From the NCBI GenBank assembly GCA_017395545.1, contig JAFPUF010000104.1, positions 1 to 34,055 of the forward strand: 34,055 nt of DNA. Direction: 5' to 3'. The translations under genes were made by a program, and so were the position numbers. The DNA comes from Treponema sp. GTDB taxonomy: Bacteria; Spirochaetota; Spirochaetia; Treponematales; Treponemataceae. This document shows positions 23,428 to 31,267 of the stretch, one piece after another. Every line of letters starts with the position of its first letter. Within the stretch, counting starts at the first letter, position 1. Below the pieces are notes generated by a model. That model saw only the letters and a list, made by a program, of their open reading frames with translations, was not told the origin of the DNA and did no database searches.

Positions 23428-24249
23428 ATGAGCGCAGACTTTGCTTTTCTCGACAGCGGAACCGGCGGAATACCTTACATGCTTTCTCTTCACGAAAAAT
23501 TGCCTTCTGCCGTCTGCGTATATCTTGGTGACACCCTTAATTTTCCATACGGCGAAAAATCAAGCGAACAGGTAACGGAGTGTGCCTCATCTGCAATTCA
23601 AAAAATAATTGATTTGTGGTCGCCGAAAGCGATTGTCGTGGCCTGCAACACGATTTCCGTTACGGCACTGGATTCCCTGCGTGAAAAATTTCCGAACCTT
23701 CCGATAATCGGCACCGTTCCTGCAATCAAGGTAGCCGCTGAAGTTACAAAAAATAAAAAAATCGGCCTTCTTGCCACCACAGCTACCGTTAATCATCCGT
23801 ATTGTCAGAATTTAATCCATGATTTTGCAAGCGACTGTGAAGTTGTCATGCGGGCCGACCCAAAGCTGATTGATTTTGTCGAAAAAAAATATTTCAACGC
23901 AACGGAAGAAGAGCGTCTTCTGGCCGTAAAAGAAGCGGCAGATTTTTTCAAATCAAAGAATTGCGACACAGTGATTCTAGGCTGCACCCACTTCACGCAT
24001 ATTGCCGAAGAAATGCGGAAAGCATGCGGAAAAGAAATCACCGTTGTAGACAGCCGTGACGGAGTTGCGAACCAGGCAATCCGAAAGATTCACGAAGAAA
24101 ACCGGTCGTTGAGCGAAAGTGCGGACAGTGAGCGTATCCGGACAGTCAAAAACCTGACATTCTTCGTCACAAAAGCAGACGAAAAAGAAATAAAAGAATA
24201 CGAAACCCTCTGCGAGAATGTAAAAATTCCATGGGGAGGAGTTATATAA
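23428..24249 (+). CDS. murI: Glutamate racemase
   Basis: A 273-residue cytoplasmic racemase making D-glutamate for peptidoglycan. Catalytic pairs are intact: D9-S10 in LDSGTGG, C73 in ACNTIS, C186 in GCTHF with the following Thr-His. GDTLNFPYGEKS (34-45) is the conserved active-site loop. Length is normal. No N-terminal extension of the UDP-MurNAc-Ala-regulated type is present. The gene has its own promoter with a -10 box 6 nt before the start and is followed by a repeat-derived hairpin and T run before manC. Confidence 0.95.
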   Translation: MSADFAFLDSGTGGIPYMLSLHEKLPSAVCVYLGDTLNFPYGEKSSEQVTECASSAIQKIIDLWSPKAIVVACNTISVTALDSLREKFPNLPIIGTVPAIKVAAEVTKNKKIGLLATTATVNHPYCQNLIHDFASDCEVVMRADPKLIDFVEKKYFNATEEERLLAVKEAADFFKSKNCDTVILGCTHFTHIAEEMRKACGKEITVVDSRDGVANQAIRKIHEENRSLSESADSERIRTVKNLTFFVTKADEKEIKEYETLCENVKIPWGGVI

Positions 24250-24260
24250 ATCTCAGACGT

Positions 24261-24310
24261 CACAGATTATTTCTTTCGGAATCTGTGTAATCTGTGGTTA
24301 TCTTTTTTTT
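24261..24310 (+). terminator. CACAGATT/AATCTGTG hairpin with T run after murI
   Basis: CACAGATT (24261-24268) can pair with AATCTGTG at 24280-24287 or with the second copy at 24289-24296. Eight T (24303-24310) follow. It starts 11 nt after the murI stop and belongs to the same repeat type as 4231-4311. The T run is separated from either stem by several bases, so termination strength is uncertain. Confidence 0.5.
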
Positions 24311-24321
24311 GGGAGTATATT

Positions 24322-25386
24322 TTGAAAACATACGGCGTAATTATGGCGGGCGGGGGCGGAACTCGGTTCTGGCCTCTTTCAAGACAGGCAACACCAAAAC
24401 AGCTTCTCAACCTCAGCGGAAAGAATTTAATGGTCAACGAGGCGATTGACCGTCTTTCAAAGACTGCGGACAAAGACGACATTTTTATCGTAACGAACGA
24501 AGCTCAGGTTGCAAAGATGCTTGAGGCAACGAAGGGCAGGGTAAAGCGAAATCACATCCTCTCAGAGCCGAGTGCAAGGAATACAGCAGCATGTGTCGGA
24601 TATGCTGCAATGGAAATCGTTAAAAAATACGGCGACGGAATCATGGTAATCACACCGAGCGACGCATACATCAAAAACGAAGAAGAATTCACCAGAGTGC
24701 TCGGAGTTGCGGTTAAGGCTGCCGAAGAAAAAGATGCCCTCGTAACTGTCGGAATTACTCCGACTTTTGCTGCGACAGGCTACGGCTACATCAAATTCCA
24801 GAAATCAGGCGAAGAAGTCCTCAAAGTTCTCGAATTCAAAGAAAAGCCGGACGAGGCCACAGCAAAAAAATATGTCGAGAGCGGCGAATATGCCTGGAAC
24901 AGCGGAATGTTCATCTGGAAGGCAAGCACAATCTTAAAAAACTTTGAAAAATTTCTTCCGGGGATTTATAATGATTTATGTGCGATTGGCGACGCCATGA
25001 ACACGAGCGATGAGTTCAATGTAATCGACAGAATCTACCCGAAAATCGAGAGCATTTCGATTGACTACGGCATCATGGAGAAATCCGGCGATGTCTATGT
25101 TGTTCCGGGCGAGTTCGGCTGGAACGATGTCGGAAGTTTTGACATGATGGGCGTCCTTCACGAGGCCGACTGCGACGGAAACATCAAAATCGGTGACCAG
25201 ATTAATGTCGATACGAAAAACTGCATCACATATTCAAGCGGCCGCCTCGTTGCGACAATCGGTCTTGAAAATGTGGTCGTAATCGAAACTGCGGACGCTG
25301 TTCTTGTCTGTGACAAAAGCAAAGTCCAGGATGTCAAAAAGGTAGTAGAGCAGCTCAAACGCGACAGACGGGCAGAGCTGTTGTAA
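24322..25386 (+). CDS. manC: Mannose-1-phosphate guanylyltransferase
   Basis: A 354-residue nucleotidyltransferase making GDP-mannose from GTP and mannose-1-phosphate. MAGGGGTRFWPLSRQATPKQ (8-27) is the family signature; SEPSARNTA (guanine site), ITPSDAYI, GYGYIKF and FKEKPDEATA follow in order, and AWNSGMFIW is the sugar-binding segment. It is the short, single-function form, without the C-terminal cupin isomerase of long ManC proteins. The start is TTG at 24322, with GGGAG 6 nt upstream; no ATG is suitably placed. malQ follows 23 bp after the stop, probably in the same operon. GDP-mannose could feed glycolipid or exopolysaccharide glycosyltransferases such as the one at 21305. Confidence 0.93.
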   Translation: MKTYGVIMAGGGGTRFWPLSRQATPKQLLNLSGKNLMVNEAIDRLSKTADKDDIFIVTNEAQVAKMLEATKGRVKRNHILSEPSARNTAACVGYAAMEIVKKYGDGIMVITPSDAYIKNEEEFTRVLGVAVKAAEEKDALVTVGITPTFAATGYGYIKFQKSGEEVLKVLEFKEKPDEATAKKYVESGEYAWNSGMFIWKASTILKNFEKFLPGIYNDLCAIGDAMNTSDEFNVIDRIYPKIESISIDYGIMEKSGDVYVVPGEFGWNDVGSFDMMGVLHEADCDGNIKIGDQINVDTKNCITYSSGRLVATIGLENVVVIETADAVLVCDKSKVQDVKKVVEQLKRDRRAELL

Positions 25387-25409
25387 AAAAAAATAAATGG
25401 AGGAGTTTT

Positions 25410-27035
25410 ATGAGAAAAGCAGGAATCTTATTTCACCCTACGAGTTTGCCGGGCTCTGCCGGAATAGGCTCGCTTGGAAAATCTGCGTTTGAGTTCGTGG
25501 ATTTCCTTGAAAAATCAGGAATTAAGGCATGGCAGGTTTTGCCTCTGGGACCAACCGGCTATGGTGACAGTCCTTACCAGTCGTTCTCGACTTTTGCACT
25601 TAATCCACTTCTGATTGATTTTGAGGATTTGGTAGAGCGTGGCTGGGCAACTGAAAAACTTGCTAAAAAGCCATCTTATATCAAGAACAAAGGGCCTGTT
25701 GACTATGGTGCCGTTGTCTGGTGGAAAAGCAACGCCCTCAAAGAAATCGCAAAATATTTTCTTGAGCTTATGACAAATCCTGATGCTGCCGGGGAAGATT
25801 TCGACCCGAACACAAAAATGGAATTCTTCACTTTCTGCCGTGAGAACCAGTACTGGATTCGTGATTATGCCGCATTTATGAGCATCAAAGCGTTTTATGA
25901 CGCAAAGGCCGCAAAAGAAGCCGAAGAAAACAGCTGCGCTGTCAACGGAAGCTGGAATGTTTATTGGCCTAAAAAGCTTTCTAAGCACGATGATGCTACA
26001 GTCGAAAAATGGATTAACGAGCACACCGAAGACTTCCTTCAGACCGAAGTGATTCAGTTCTTCGCATTCAAGCAGTGGCAGGCAGTTCACGAATACGCAA
26101 AGTCAAAGAATATAGAGATTATCGGCGATGTTCCGATTTTCGTAGCCCCTGATTCAAGCGATGTCTGGGCGAACCAGAAAATGTTCCAGATTGATAAAGA
26201 CGGAAAGTTCACATCCGTTGCGGGCGTTCCTCCTGATTACTTCTCTGCAACCGGTCAGCTCTGGGGAAACCCTCTCTACAACTGGAAGAACATCAAAAAA
26301 GACGGATACAGCTGGTGGATTCTCCGTGTCAAAAAAATGCTTTCTCTTGTTGACTATGTTCGAATCGACCATTTCCGTGGCTTTGAGTCTTACTGGGCAA
26401 TTCCTTTCGGAAGCCCGACAGCTCAGACCGGAAAATGGGAGAAAGGACCGGGAATCGAGCTTTTTGAGGCAATCGAAAAAGAGCTTGGAAAAGTTCCTCT
26501 GATTGCAGAAGACTTGGGAATCATCACCGATGAAGTAAAAGAATTGCGTGACAAGGCTGGCTTCCCCGGCATGAAGGTAATTCAGTTCGGCTTCGACAAA
26601 AATGAATGGAAGAACGGCGCACTAAAAAACGCTTTCCTTCCTCATAACTACGAGACGACAAACTGCGTGGCTTACACGGGCACCCACGACAACGACACAA
26701 CGCAAGGTCTTCTTGAATCTCTTGATGACGAGAGCCTTGTTCTGATTTCAGATTATGTCACGGGAGAAAAAAACACAGTAGAAAAGGCAAAAAAACTCGT
26801 AAAGAGCAAACGCCTCTGCAAAGATTTGATAAAGCTTGCCCTTTCAAGCACAGCTGACACAGCAATCATTCCGCTTCAGGACATCTACGCCCTTTCAAGC
26901 GACACCCGCATGAACATGCCAAGCACAAGCGGTAAAAACTGGTCATGGCGTGCAGATGCGAGCATGATTTCCGGCGATAAGGCTGAAAAAACTGCGGACT
27001 GGCTCAAAAATCTTTGCGTGCTTTATGCAAGGTAA
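25410..27035 (+). CDS. malQ: 4-alpha-glucanotransferase (amylomaltase, GH77)
   Basis: A 541-residue enzyme that disproportionates maltodextrins and glycogen-derived glucans. The GH77 catalytic residues are visible: nucleophile D320 in YVRIDHFRGFESYW, acid/base E367 in LIAEDLG, and D427 in YTGTHDND. The N-terminal FHPTSLPGSAGIGSLG and PLGPTGYGDSPYQSFS segments are typical of the ~500-residue plant-DPE1/bacterial short type. A strong GGAGGAG ribosome site precedes the ATG. Together with glgC it indicates glycogen storage and turnover. The next gene starts 75 bp downstream with no terminator between, so read-through is possible. Confidence 0.96.
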   Translation: MRKAGILFHPTSLPGSAGIGSLGKSAFEFVDFLEKSGIKAWQVLPLGPTGYGDSPYQSFSTFALNPLLIDFEDLVERGWATEKLAKKPSYIKNKGPVDYGAVVWWKSNALKEIAKYFLELMTNPDAAGEDFDPNTKMEFFTFCRENQYWIRDYAAFMSIKAFYDAKAAKEAEENSCAVNGSWNVYWPKKLSKHDDATVEKWINEHTEDFLQTEVIQFFAFKQWQAVHEYAKSKNIEIIGDVPIFVAPDSSDVWANQKMFQIDKDGKFTSVAGVPPDYFSATGQLWGNPLYNWKNIKKDGYSWWILRVKKMLSLVDYVRIDHFRGFESYWAIPFGSPTAQTGKWEKGPGIELFEAIEKELGKVPLIAEDLGIITDEVKELRDKAGFPGMKVIQFGFDKNEWKNGALKNAFLPHNYETTNCVAYTGTHDNDTTQGLLESLDDESLVLISDYVTGEKNTVEKAKKLVKSKRLCKDLIKLALSSTADTAIIPLQDIYALSSDTRMNMPSTSGKNWSWRADASMISGDKAEKTADWLKNLCVLYAR

Positions 27036-27109
27036 AACGGGTTTTCATTAAAAATGATTCAAGAAATGCCGAAAATATAAAGAGATTTCTTTTTCCTGGA
27101 GATTTTTTA

Positions 27110-28480
27110 ATGAAAGCTTCCCGCTTTTTTCTGATTCTTTTTTTTACTTCTTTATTTTCTCTTTCTGCTGAAAATAATAAATTCCAGATACCGGATTCTT
27201 CTTCAATCCGTAAGAATGTGTCTGAAAACTGGTTTTATGAGCCTCTTTCTGTCGTACGGAACAATCGCACTGAACTGCGCTCTAACTCAATCGGACAGAT
27301 TTTTCAGGTCCGGATGGAAGAGGCACGGGACATTTTTTCGATAATCGTCGCTCCGGAAACAAAAGTTGCCGTTGATTTGTACACGCAGGACGGTGTCGTT
27401 CACAAAATGGTGGACGAGTATCCTCATGATGCTCCGGGAAGTTTCGTTCTTCTGCGGGATTCTACGACGGGTAAGCCGCTTCACATCCGTTATTTCTTTG
27501 CCGGTGACAGCGAAGTTTTCGTTCAGTTTTCTCCGTCCGGAAACAAGACCCTTGCAGATTTTGTGATTGACGGTCTTTTTGCGGCAAGGGGAGTTCCCGT
27601 TGGAGTAAAATTTGACTTTTTTTATACGGCAAGTTTTGCACAGGTTCTTTGCCTGACAGAAAAATCACTTCCATGGCACTATGTTGATATTCATCCTGAG
27701 CAGTATCACGGAAATCTTGTGATGGCGGGAGTTATCAAAAAAAATCTTGAGCGCATAAAGTTTGAAAAAAATGCCTGTTACGATGCTTATGACAAGCCGG
27801 TTTATGTTTCTGACGGAAAAGAAAGAAAAGTTGAAAAAGAAGATGTTCAGAATAATATCCTTACGATGGATGACCTGGGATTTCTGAAGTGGATTGTTGA
27901 CGGTCTTGTAAAAACTCTGGCCGGCACTTCCACTTATGTAGATCCTCTGAGAAGGCCTACGACACAGGTTAGTCCTCTTGGAACAATCGGTATCCGCTCG
28001 ACGAAAGAAAGTCTTTTCCGTTCACTCGACTGGACGCGGAATCTTGCGGCTGCAAAAATGTCTGTTCAGGCAAAAAGAAATTATCTTTATGAGGAAAGCG
28101 GTGTCGACGTAAAAATCGAGCCTTTCAGTTCTGAAATTTCAGACAGGGGAATTACTCAGGTCGCTGGATATGTGAAGAATACCGGCTACGAAGTTAAATA
28201 TCTTAAACCCCTCCTGTATGTCCTTGCTTCAAGTGAACCGACTTATTTTTACCTTGCGGCAATCAGAAGAACAGTTCACCCGCAGGATGGAAGTCCTGAA
28301 TTTCATATTTTTGATTCTTCCGCGGCTATTTTCCCTTATTTTGACAAAAACGGACAGTTCGGCTGCACAATTTTTGAAAAAGGTGAGGAACTTACACTGG
28401 CCCAGTTCTTAAAAAAATACCCGGACAGTTTCGTTCATCTGACAAGAGTTCTTTCTTCGGACAGATTCAATCCGCTGTAA
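27110..28480 (+). CDS. Secreted protein of unknown function
   Basis: A 456-residue exported protein that I do not assign to a family. The signal peptide is residues 1-20 (FFLILFFTSLFSLSAEN). I start it at 27110, where GGAG lies 8 nt upstream; the longer reading frame from 27014 would bury the signal peptide. The mature part is beta-rich for about 170 residues (SVVRNNRTELRSNSIGQIFQVRM...FAGDSEVFVQFSPSG), then has a mixed region with a conserved-looking LPWHYVDIHPEQYHGN, and a C-terminal domain (about 335-456) with YLAAIRRTVHPQDGSPEFHIFD. A glycan- or envelope-related periplasmic role is possible from the malQ neighbourhood, but nothing proves it. It ends at a strong bidirectional hairpin. Confidence 0.8.
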   Translation: MKASRFFLILFFTSLFSLSAENNKFQIPDSSSIRKNVSENWFYEPLSVVRNNRTELRSNSIGQIFQVRMEEARDIFSIIVAPETKVAVDLYTQDGVVHKMVDEYPHDAPGSFVLLRDSTTGKPLHIRYFFAGDSEVFVQFSPSGNKTLADFVIDGLFAARGVPVGVKFDFFYTASFAQVLCLTEKSLPWHYVDIHPEQYHGNLVMAGVIKKNLERIKFEKNACYDAYDKPVYVSDGKERKVEKEDVQNNILTMDDLGFLKWIVDGLVKTLAGTSTYVDPLRRPTTQVSPLGTIGIRSTKESLFRSLDWTRNLAAAKMSVQAKRNYLYEESGVDVKIEPFSSEISDRGITQVAGYVKNTGYEVKYLKPLLYVLASSEPTYFYLAAIRRTVHPQDGSPEFHIFDSSAAIFPYFDKNGQFGCTIFEKGEELTLAQFLKKYPDSFVHLTRVLSSDRFNPL

Positions 28481-28484
28481 TAAA

Positions 28485-28527
28485 CAGAACGGGCGCGAGA
28501 AAACCAGGTTTTTTCGCGCCCGTTCTG
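28485..28527. terminator. Strong hairpin between convergent genes
   Basis: A 19-bp stem (28485-28503 with 28509-28527), GC-rich at the base and A/T-rich near the 5-nt loop; one G-T mismatch becomes a G-U pair in plus-strand RNA. It lies 4 nt after the stop at 28480 and 52 nt before the end of the opposing gene, so it can serve both. The T-rich part is within the stem rather than after it. Confidence 0.75.
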
Positions 28528-28579
28528 CTATAAGAACATAAGTCTTTTAGAAAATCAGTTTGTTTCCAAAAATGGCTGA

Positions 28580-29887
28580 TTATTTCTTTTCCATTCGCTC
28601 GTAAGCCGAGTTAATCAGGATGATGCGGTCTTTTACCTCAAGAAAGGCGAGAACCAGGGAGGGATCAAACTGTTTTCCCGAGAGATTCTGAATTTCCATG
28701 AAGGCATCGTCGATTGACCAGGCTTCTTTGTAAACACGGCTGTGTGAAAGAGCGTCGAAAACATCTGCTATTGCGACAATCCGCGCTGAAAGAGGAATTT
28801 CTTCACCTTTCATAGGCGGGCATTTTTCAATTGGTGTTCCAATCTCGTAATTTACGAAATCGATTTTTCCAGGATAGCCTTTTTCGCTTCCGTCCCACCA
28901 TTCGTGATGGTGAAGGGCGACATCACGTGACATCTCGTCAATGTCTGATTCCGGTTCGGTAAAGAGCTGTGCTCCGACACAAGTATGTCCCTGCATGACT
29001 GCGCGCTCTTCGTCGTTGAAACGGCCAGGACCCGGTTTTTTAAGGATTAAGTCTGAGATACCGACTTTTCCAAGATCGTGGCATTTTGCAGCGATTTTCA
29101 GGATATCCCGGTATTTCATCTGTTCTTCTTTCGGAACATTGTGATTGCTGGCCCACTGATCATAAATTTCGAGGGAGAAGTCTGAGACACGTTCGACATG
29201 AATTCCGGTTTCTTTCGGATCACGGAATTCGGCCATGCGCTGCATACGCTTGATCATGTTGCTGGTGAGATATGTGTGCTCGAGGGTCTGAGTGACGCTT
29301 GAAGCAAACTGCTTGATGAATTCAACCGACTCATCACTGAAAGCGATTACTTTTTCGTTTTCGTCTTTTGCGTTGATAATCTGAATGACACCGAGGGTTT
29401 GTCCGCTGCTTGTGATGAGCGGAACAGTGAGCATTGAGACAGTTTTATAGCCTGTTGAGATGTCGGTACTGCTGTTGAATTTATACGGCTTGTCACTGCT
29501 GATATTGTATGCGTCAGAGATATTTAAAACCTGGCTGGTACATGCACAATAGCCTGCGATAGAAGATTTTGTGATAGGAACCGTAAAGTAGACGTATGGA
29601 GATTTTGAGCCGGGTTTTGCCGTTTTCTGGTGTGTGTCATTCTGTGCGTATTTGATGCGGAGAAGCTTATTTTTGAATCCTTCTTCTTCTTCGGCATAGG
29701 CCACCGCAGGCACTGATGAAGGCTGCTTGTCTTCGATTACGTAAATTGAGCCTGCATCTGCATTTGCAATTGTTCTTGCTTCTGTGAGAATTCGTTCCAG
29801 AAGGACGTCAGTATCCCTTATTTCGTTGAGAAGTTTTTCTGTTTCAAATACTTTTTGTAATTTTACGGCATCAAGCACTTTCGCCAT
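28580..29887 (-). CDS. GAF / HD-GYP phosphodiesterase
   Basis: A 435-residue cytoplasmic signalling protein. Residues about 20-200 are a GAF sensor domain (TIANADAGSIYVIED at 39-53, then SMLTVPLITSSGQTLGVIQIIN around 151-172). Residues 215-415 are an HD-GYP domain: the HD pair is H270-D271 in KCHDLGKVGISD, followed by H301, HHHEWWDG (326-333) and GYP (337-339). Between GYP and the EEIPLSARI motif there is a longer loop than in canonical HD-GYP proteins (GKIDFVNYEIGTPIEKCPP), and the GYP is preceded by S-E-K rather than a single Ser. It probably hydrolyses c-di-GMP to GMP under control of a ligand of the GAF domain. It has a TATAAT promoter and an AGGA ribosome site. Confidence 0.9.
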   Translation of the reverse strand: MAKVLDAVKLQKVFETEKLLNEIRDTDVLLERILTEARTIANADAGSIYVIEDKQPSSVPAVAYAEEEEGFKNKLLRIKYAQNDTHQKTAKPGSKSPYVYFTVPITKSSIAGYCACTSQVLNISDAYNISSDKPYKFNSSTDISTGYKTVSMLTVPLITSSGQTLGVIQIINAKDENEKVIAFSDESVEFIKQFASSVTQTLEHTYLTSNMIKRMQRMAEFRDPKETGIHVERVSDFSLEIYDQWASNHNVPKEEQMKYRDILKIAAKCHDLGKVGISDLILKKPGPGRFNDEERAVMQGHTCVGAQLFTEPESDIDEMSRDVALHHHEWWDGSEKGYPGKIDFVNYEIGTPIEKCPPMKGEEIPLSARIVAIADVFDALSHSRVYKEAWSIDDAFMEIQNLSGKQFDPSLVLAFLEVKDRIILINSAYERMEKK

Positions 29888-29912
29888 TTTTTCAGTTCCT
29901 AATCAACCGTGA

Positions 29913-29918
29913 ATTATA
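29913..29918 (-). promoter_or_regulatory. -10 box (TATAAT) of the HD-GYP gene
   Basis: A perfect TATAAT on the minus strand, 25 nt before the start codon at 29887, giving a short leader that contains an AGGAA ribosome site. No clear -35 hexamer. Confidence 0.5.
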
Positions 29919-29947
29919 ATTTGTTTTCCTTAAATAGTCTATAAGAC

Positions 29948-30568
29948 TTAGCAGAAAATAACTCCAAAGACTGCACCTGCCAGAACCAGAAAAACCGGAT
30001 GAAGTTTTGTTCTGAATAGCACTATGAGACAGAGACAGTAGAAAATTGCGCTGATTCCGTAAATCTGTATATTCTGATTCCAGGTTGAAGGTGAAGAAAG
30101 CAGGAATCCCTCCCTGACGATAAAAAGCGCGATGATGATGATTTTTGCTGCTGCGACGGCGATTACTCCGGAAACTGCAGGACGGAGCGTCGAGAATGCG
30201 GCTTTGACACCTTTTTTTTCTGCGAAACTTCCAAAAAACTTTGCGATGAGGACAATACAGATTAATGACGGAAGAACTTCGCCCAGCGTTGTGAAAAAAC
30301 CGCCCCAGACTCCGTAAAGCTCGGTTCCGATGTATGTTGCGATATTGATTCCGATGGGGCCGGGCGTGCTTTCAGAAATTGCGACCATATTGAAGAAGAA
30401 GTCCCCGTCAATAAGGTGAAACTGCTCGACAAGAACCTGCTGCATGACAGTGATTGCGACCTGGCCGCCGCCGATTGTAATGAGTCCGACATAAAAAAAT
30501 ACTGCGATGAGGCATAAAAGCCCGAGTCCGCTCTGGGATTGAATCTGCTGAATAATAAAATCTGTCAT
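29948..30568 (-). CDS. Chromate transporter-like membrane protein, half 2 (ChrA family)
   Basis: A 206-residue membrane protein of about six hydrophobic segments, one half of the two-domain ChrA family. The family motifs are visible: VGLITIGGGQVAITVMQ near residue 28 and ISESTPGPIGINIATYIG (about 64-81). It would pair with the neighbouring half to form an anion transporter; in the best-studied members this exports chromate or takes up related oxyanions. No chromate-resistance regulator is nearby, so the natural substrate is open. Starts 7 bp after the stop of the first half. Confidence 0.85.
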   Translation of the reverse strand: MTDFIIQQIQSQSGLGLLCLIAVFFYVGLITIGGGQVAITVMQQVLVEQFHLIDGDFFFNMVAISESTPGPIGINIATYIGTELYGVWGGFFTTLGEVLPSLICIVLIAKFFGSFAEKKGVKAAFSTLRPAVSGVIAVAAAKIIIIALFIVREGFLLSSPSTWNQNIQIYGISAIFYCLCLIVLFRTKLHPVFLVLAGAVFGVIFC

Positions 30569-30575
30569 CTTTTTT

Positions 30576-31157
30576 TTATTTCTCCTTTGGTGAGTCAGCC
30601 TGAATTGCGTTCTTCTTGAATTCTCCCCGGAATGCAGCGAGAATTACGCCCAGAACAGCGCTTCCGAAAATAATCCAGACAGTGCCGACATTAAAAATGA
30701 AAATCAGGACGAAAGAAATTACCAGAAGAATGAAACCGAAGAGGTTTTTTACGGATTTCTTTGAGAAAGTGTAGACCGCATTTGTAAGGATTGCTGCAAC
30801 AGCAACATTTATGCCGGTCAGTGCCTTTTTGACCCATTCAATTTCGCTGAAATTCGAGATGAATTTGGCAATCAGCGTGATGATTATGATTGACGGAAAA
30901 ACCATTCCGAATGTTGCGATACAGCCGCCGATAAAGCCGGCCTTTTTGTATCCCACGAAAGTTGCGACGTTTACGGCAATGATTCCAGGAGTGCTCTGGC
31001 CAATTGCAAAATAATCAAGAAGTTCGTCGCCCGTTACCCAGCCGCGTTTTTCGCCGAGTTCACGCTCCAGAATCGGAAGCATTGCGATTCCGCCGCCGAA
31101 CGTACAGAGACCAACCTTAAAAAAGACCGAGAAAAGTTCCCAAAGTTTCTTCAGCAT
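30576..31157 (-). CDS. Chromate transporter-like membrane protein, half 1 (ChrA family)
   Basis: A 193-residue membrane protein. VGLCTFGGGIAMLPILERE (about residues 16-34) and AIGQSTPGIIAVNVATFVG (about 52-70) are the ChrA signatures. I start it at 31157, with AAGGA 9 nt upstream; an ATG twelve codons earlier (31193) lacks such a site. The C-terminal tail is charged (EFKKNAIQADSPKEK), which fits a cytoplasmic end. With the second half it forms a bicistronic short-chain ChrA pair. A possible promoter, TTGGTA-18 bp-TAAAAT, lies upstream in the divergent region before recJ. Confidence 0.85.
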   Translation of the reverse strand: MLKKLWELFSVFFKVGLCTFGGGIAMLPILERELGEKRGWVTGDELLDYFAIGQSTPGIIAVNVATFVGYKKAGFIGGCIATFGMVFPSIIIITLIAKFISNFSEIEWVKKALTGINVAVAAILTNAVYTFSKKSVKNLFGFILLVISFVLIFIFNVGTVWIIFGSAVLGVILAAFRGEFKKNAIQADSPKEK

Positions 31158-31267
31158 AAGAAAAATTCCTTGAATTCTAAAAATGATAAGCATTTTATCA
31201 TAAAATTCAGATTCTTACCAATCCATAGAGCCATTGCAGAATTCTTACTGTATTTTTTTATTTATTT

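Noticed and set aside
29948..31157. Frameshifted single ChrA gene
   Set aside because: Each half has its own start, ribosome site and complete family motifs; paired short ChrA genes are a known arrangement.
31181..31200. Operator palindrome (ATGATAA/TTATCAT) upstream of the chrA pair
   Set aside because: A short AT-rich palindrome overlapping the longer reading frame's start; no second copy and no regulator nearby.
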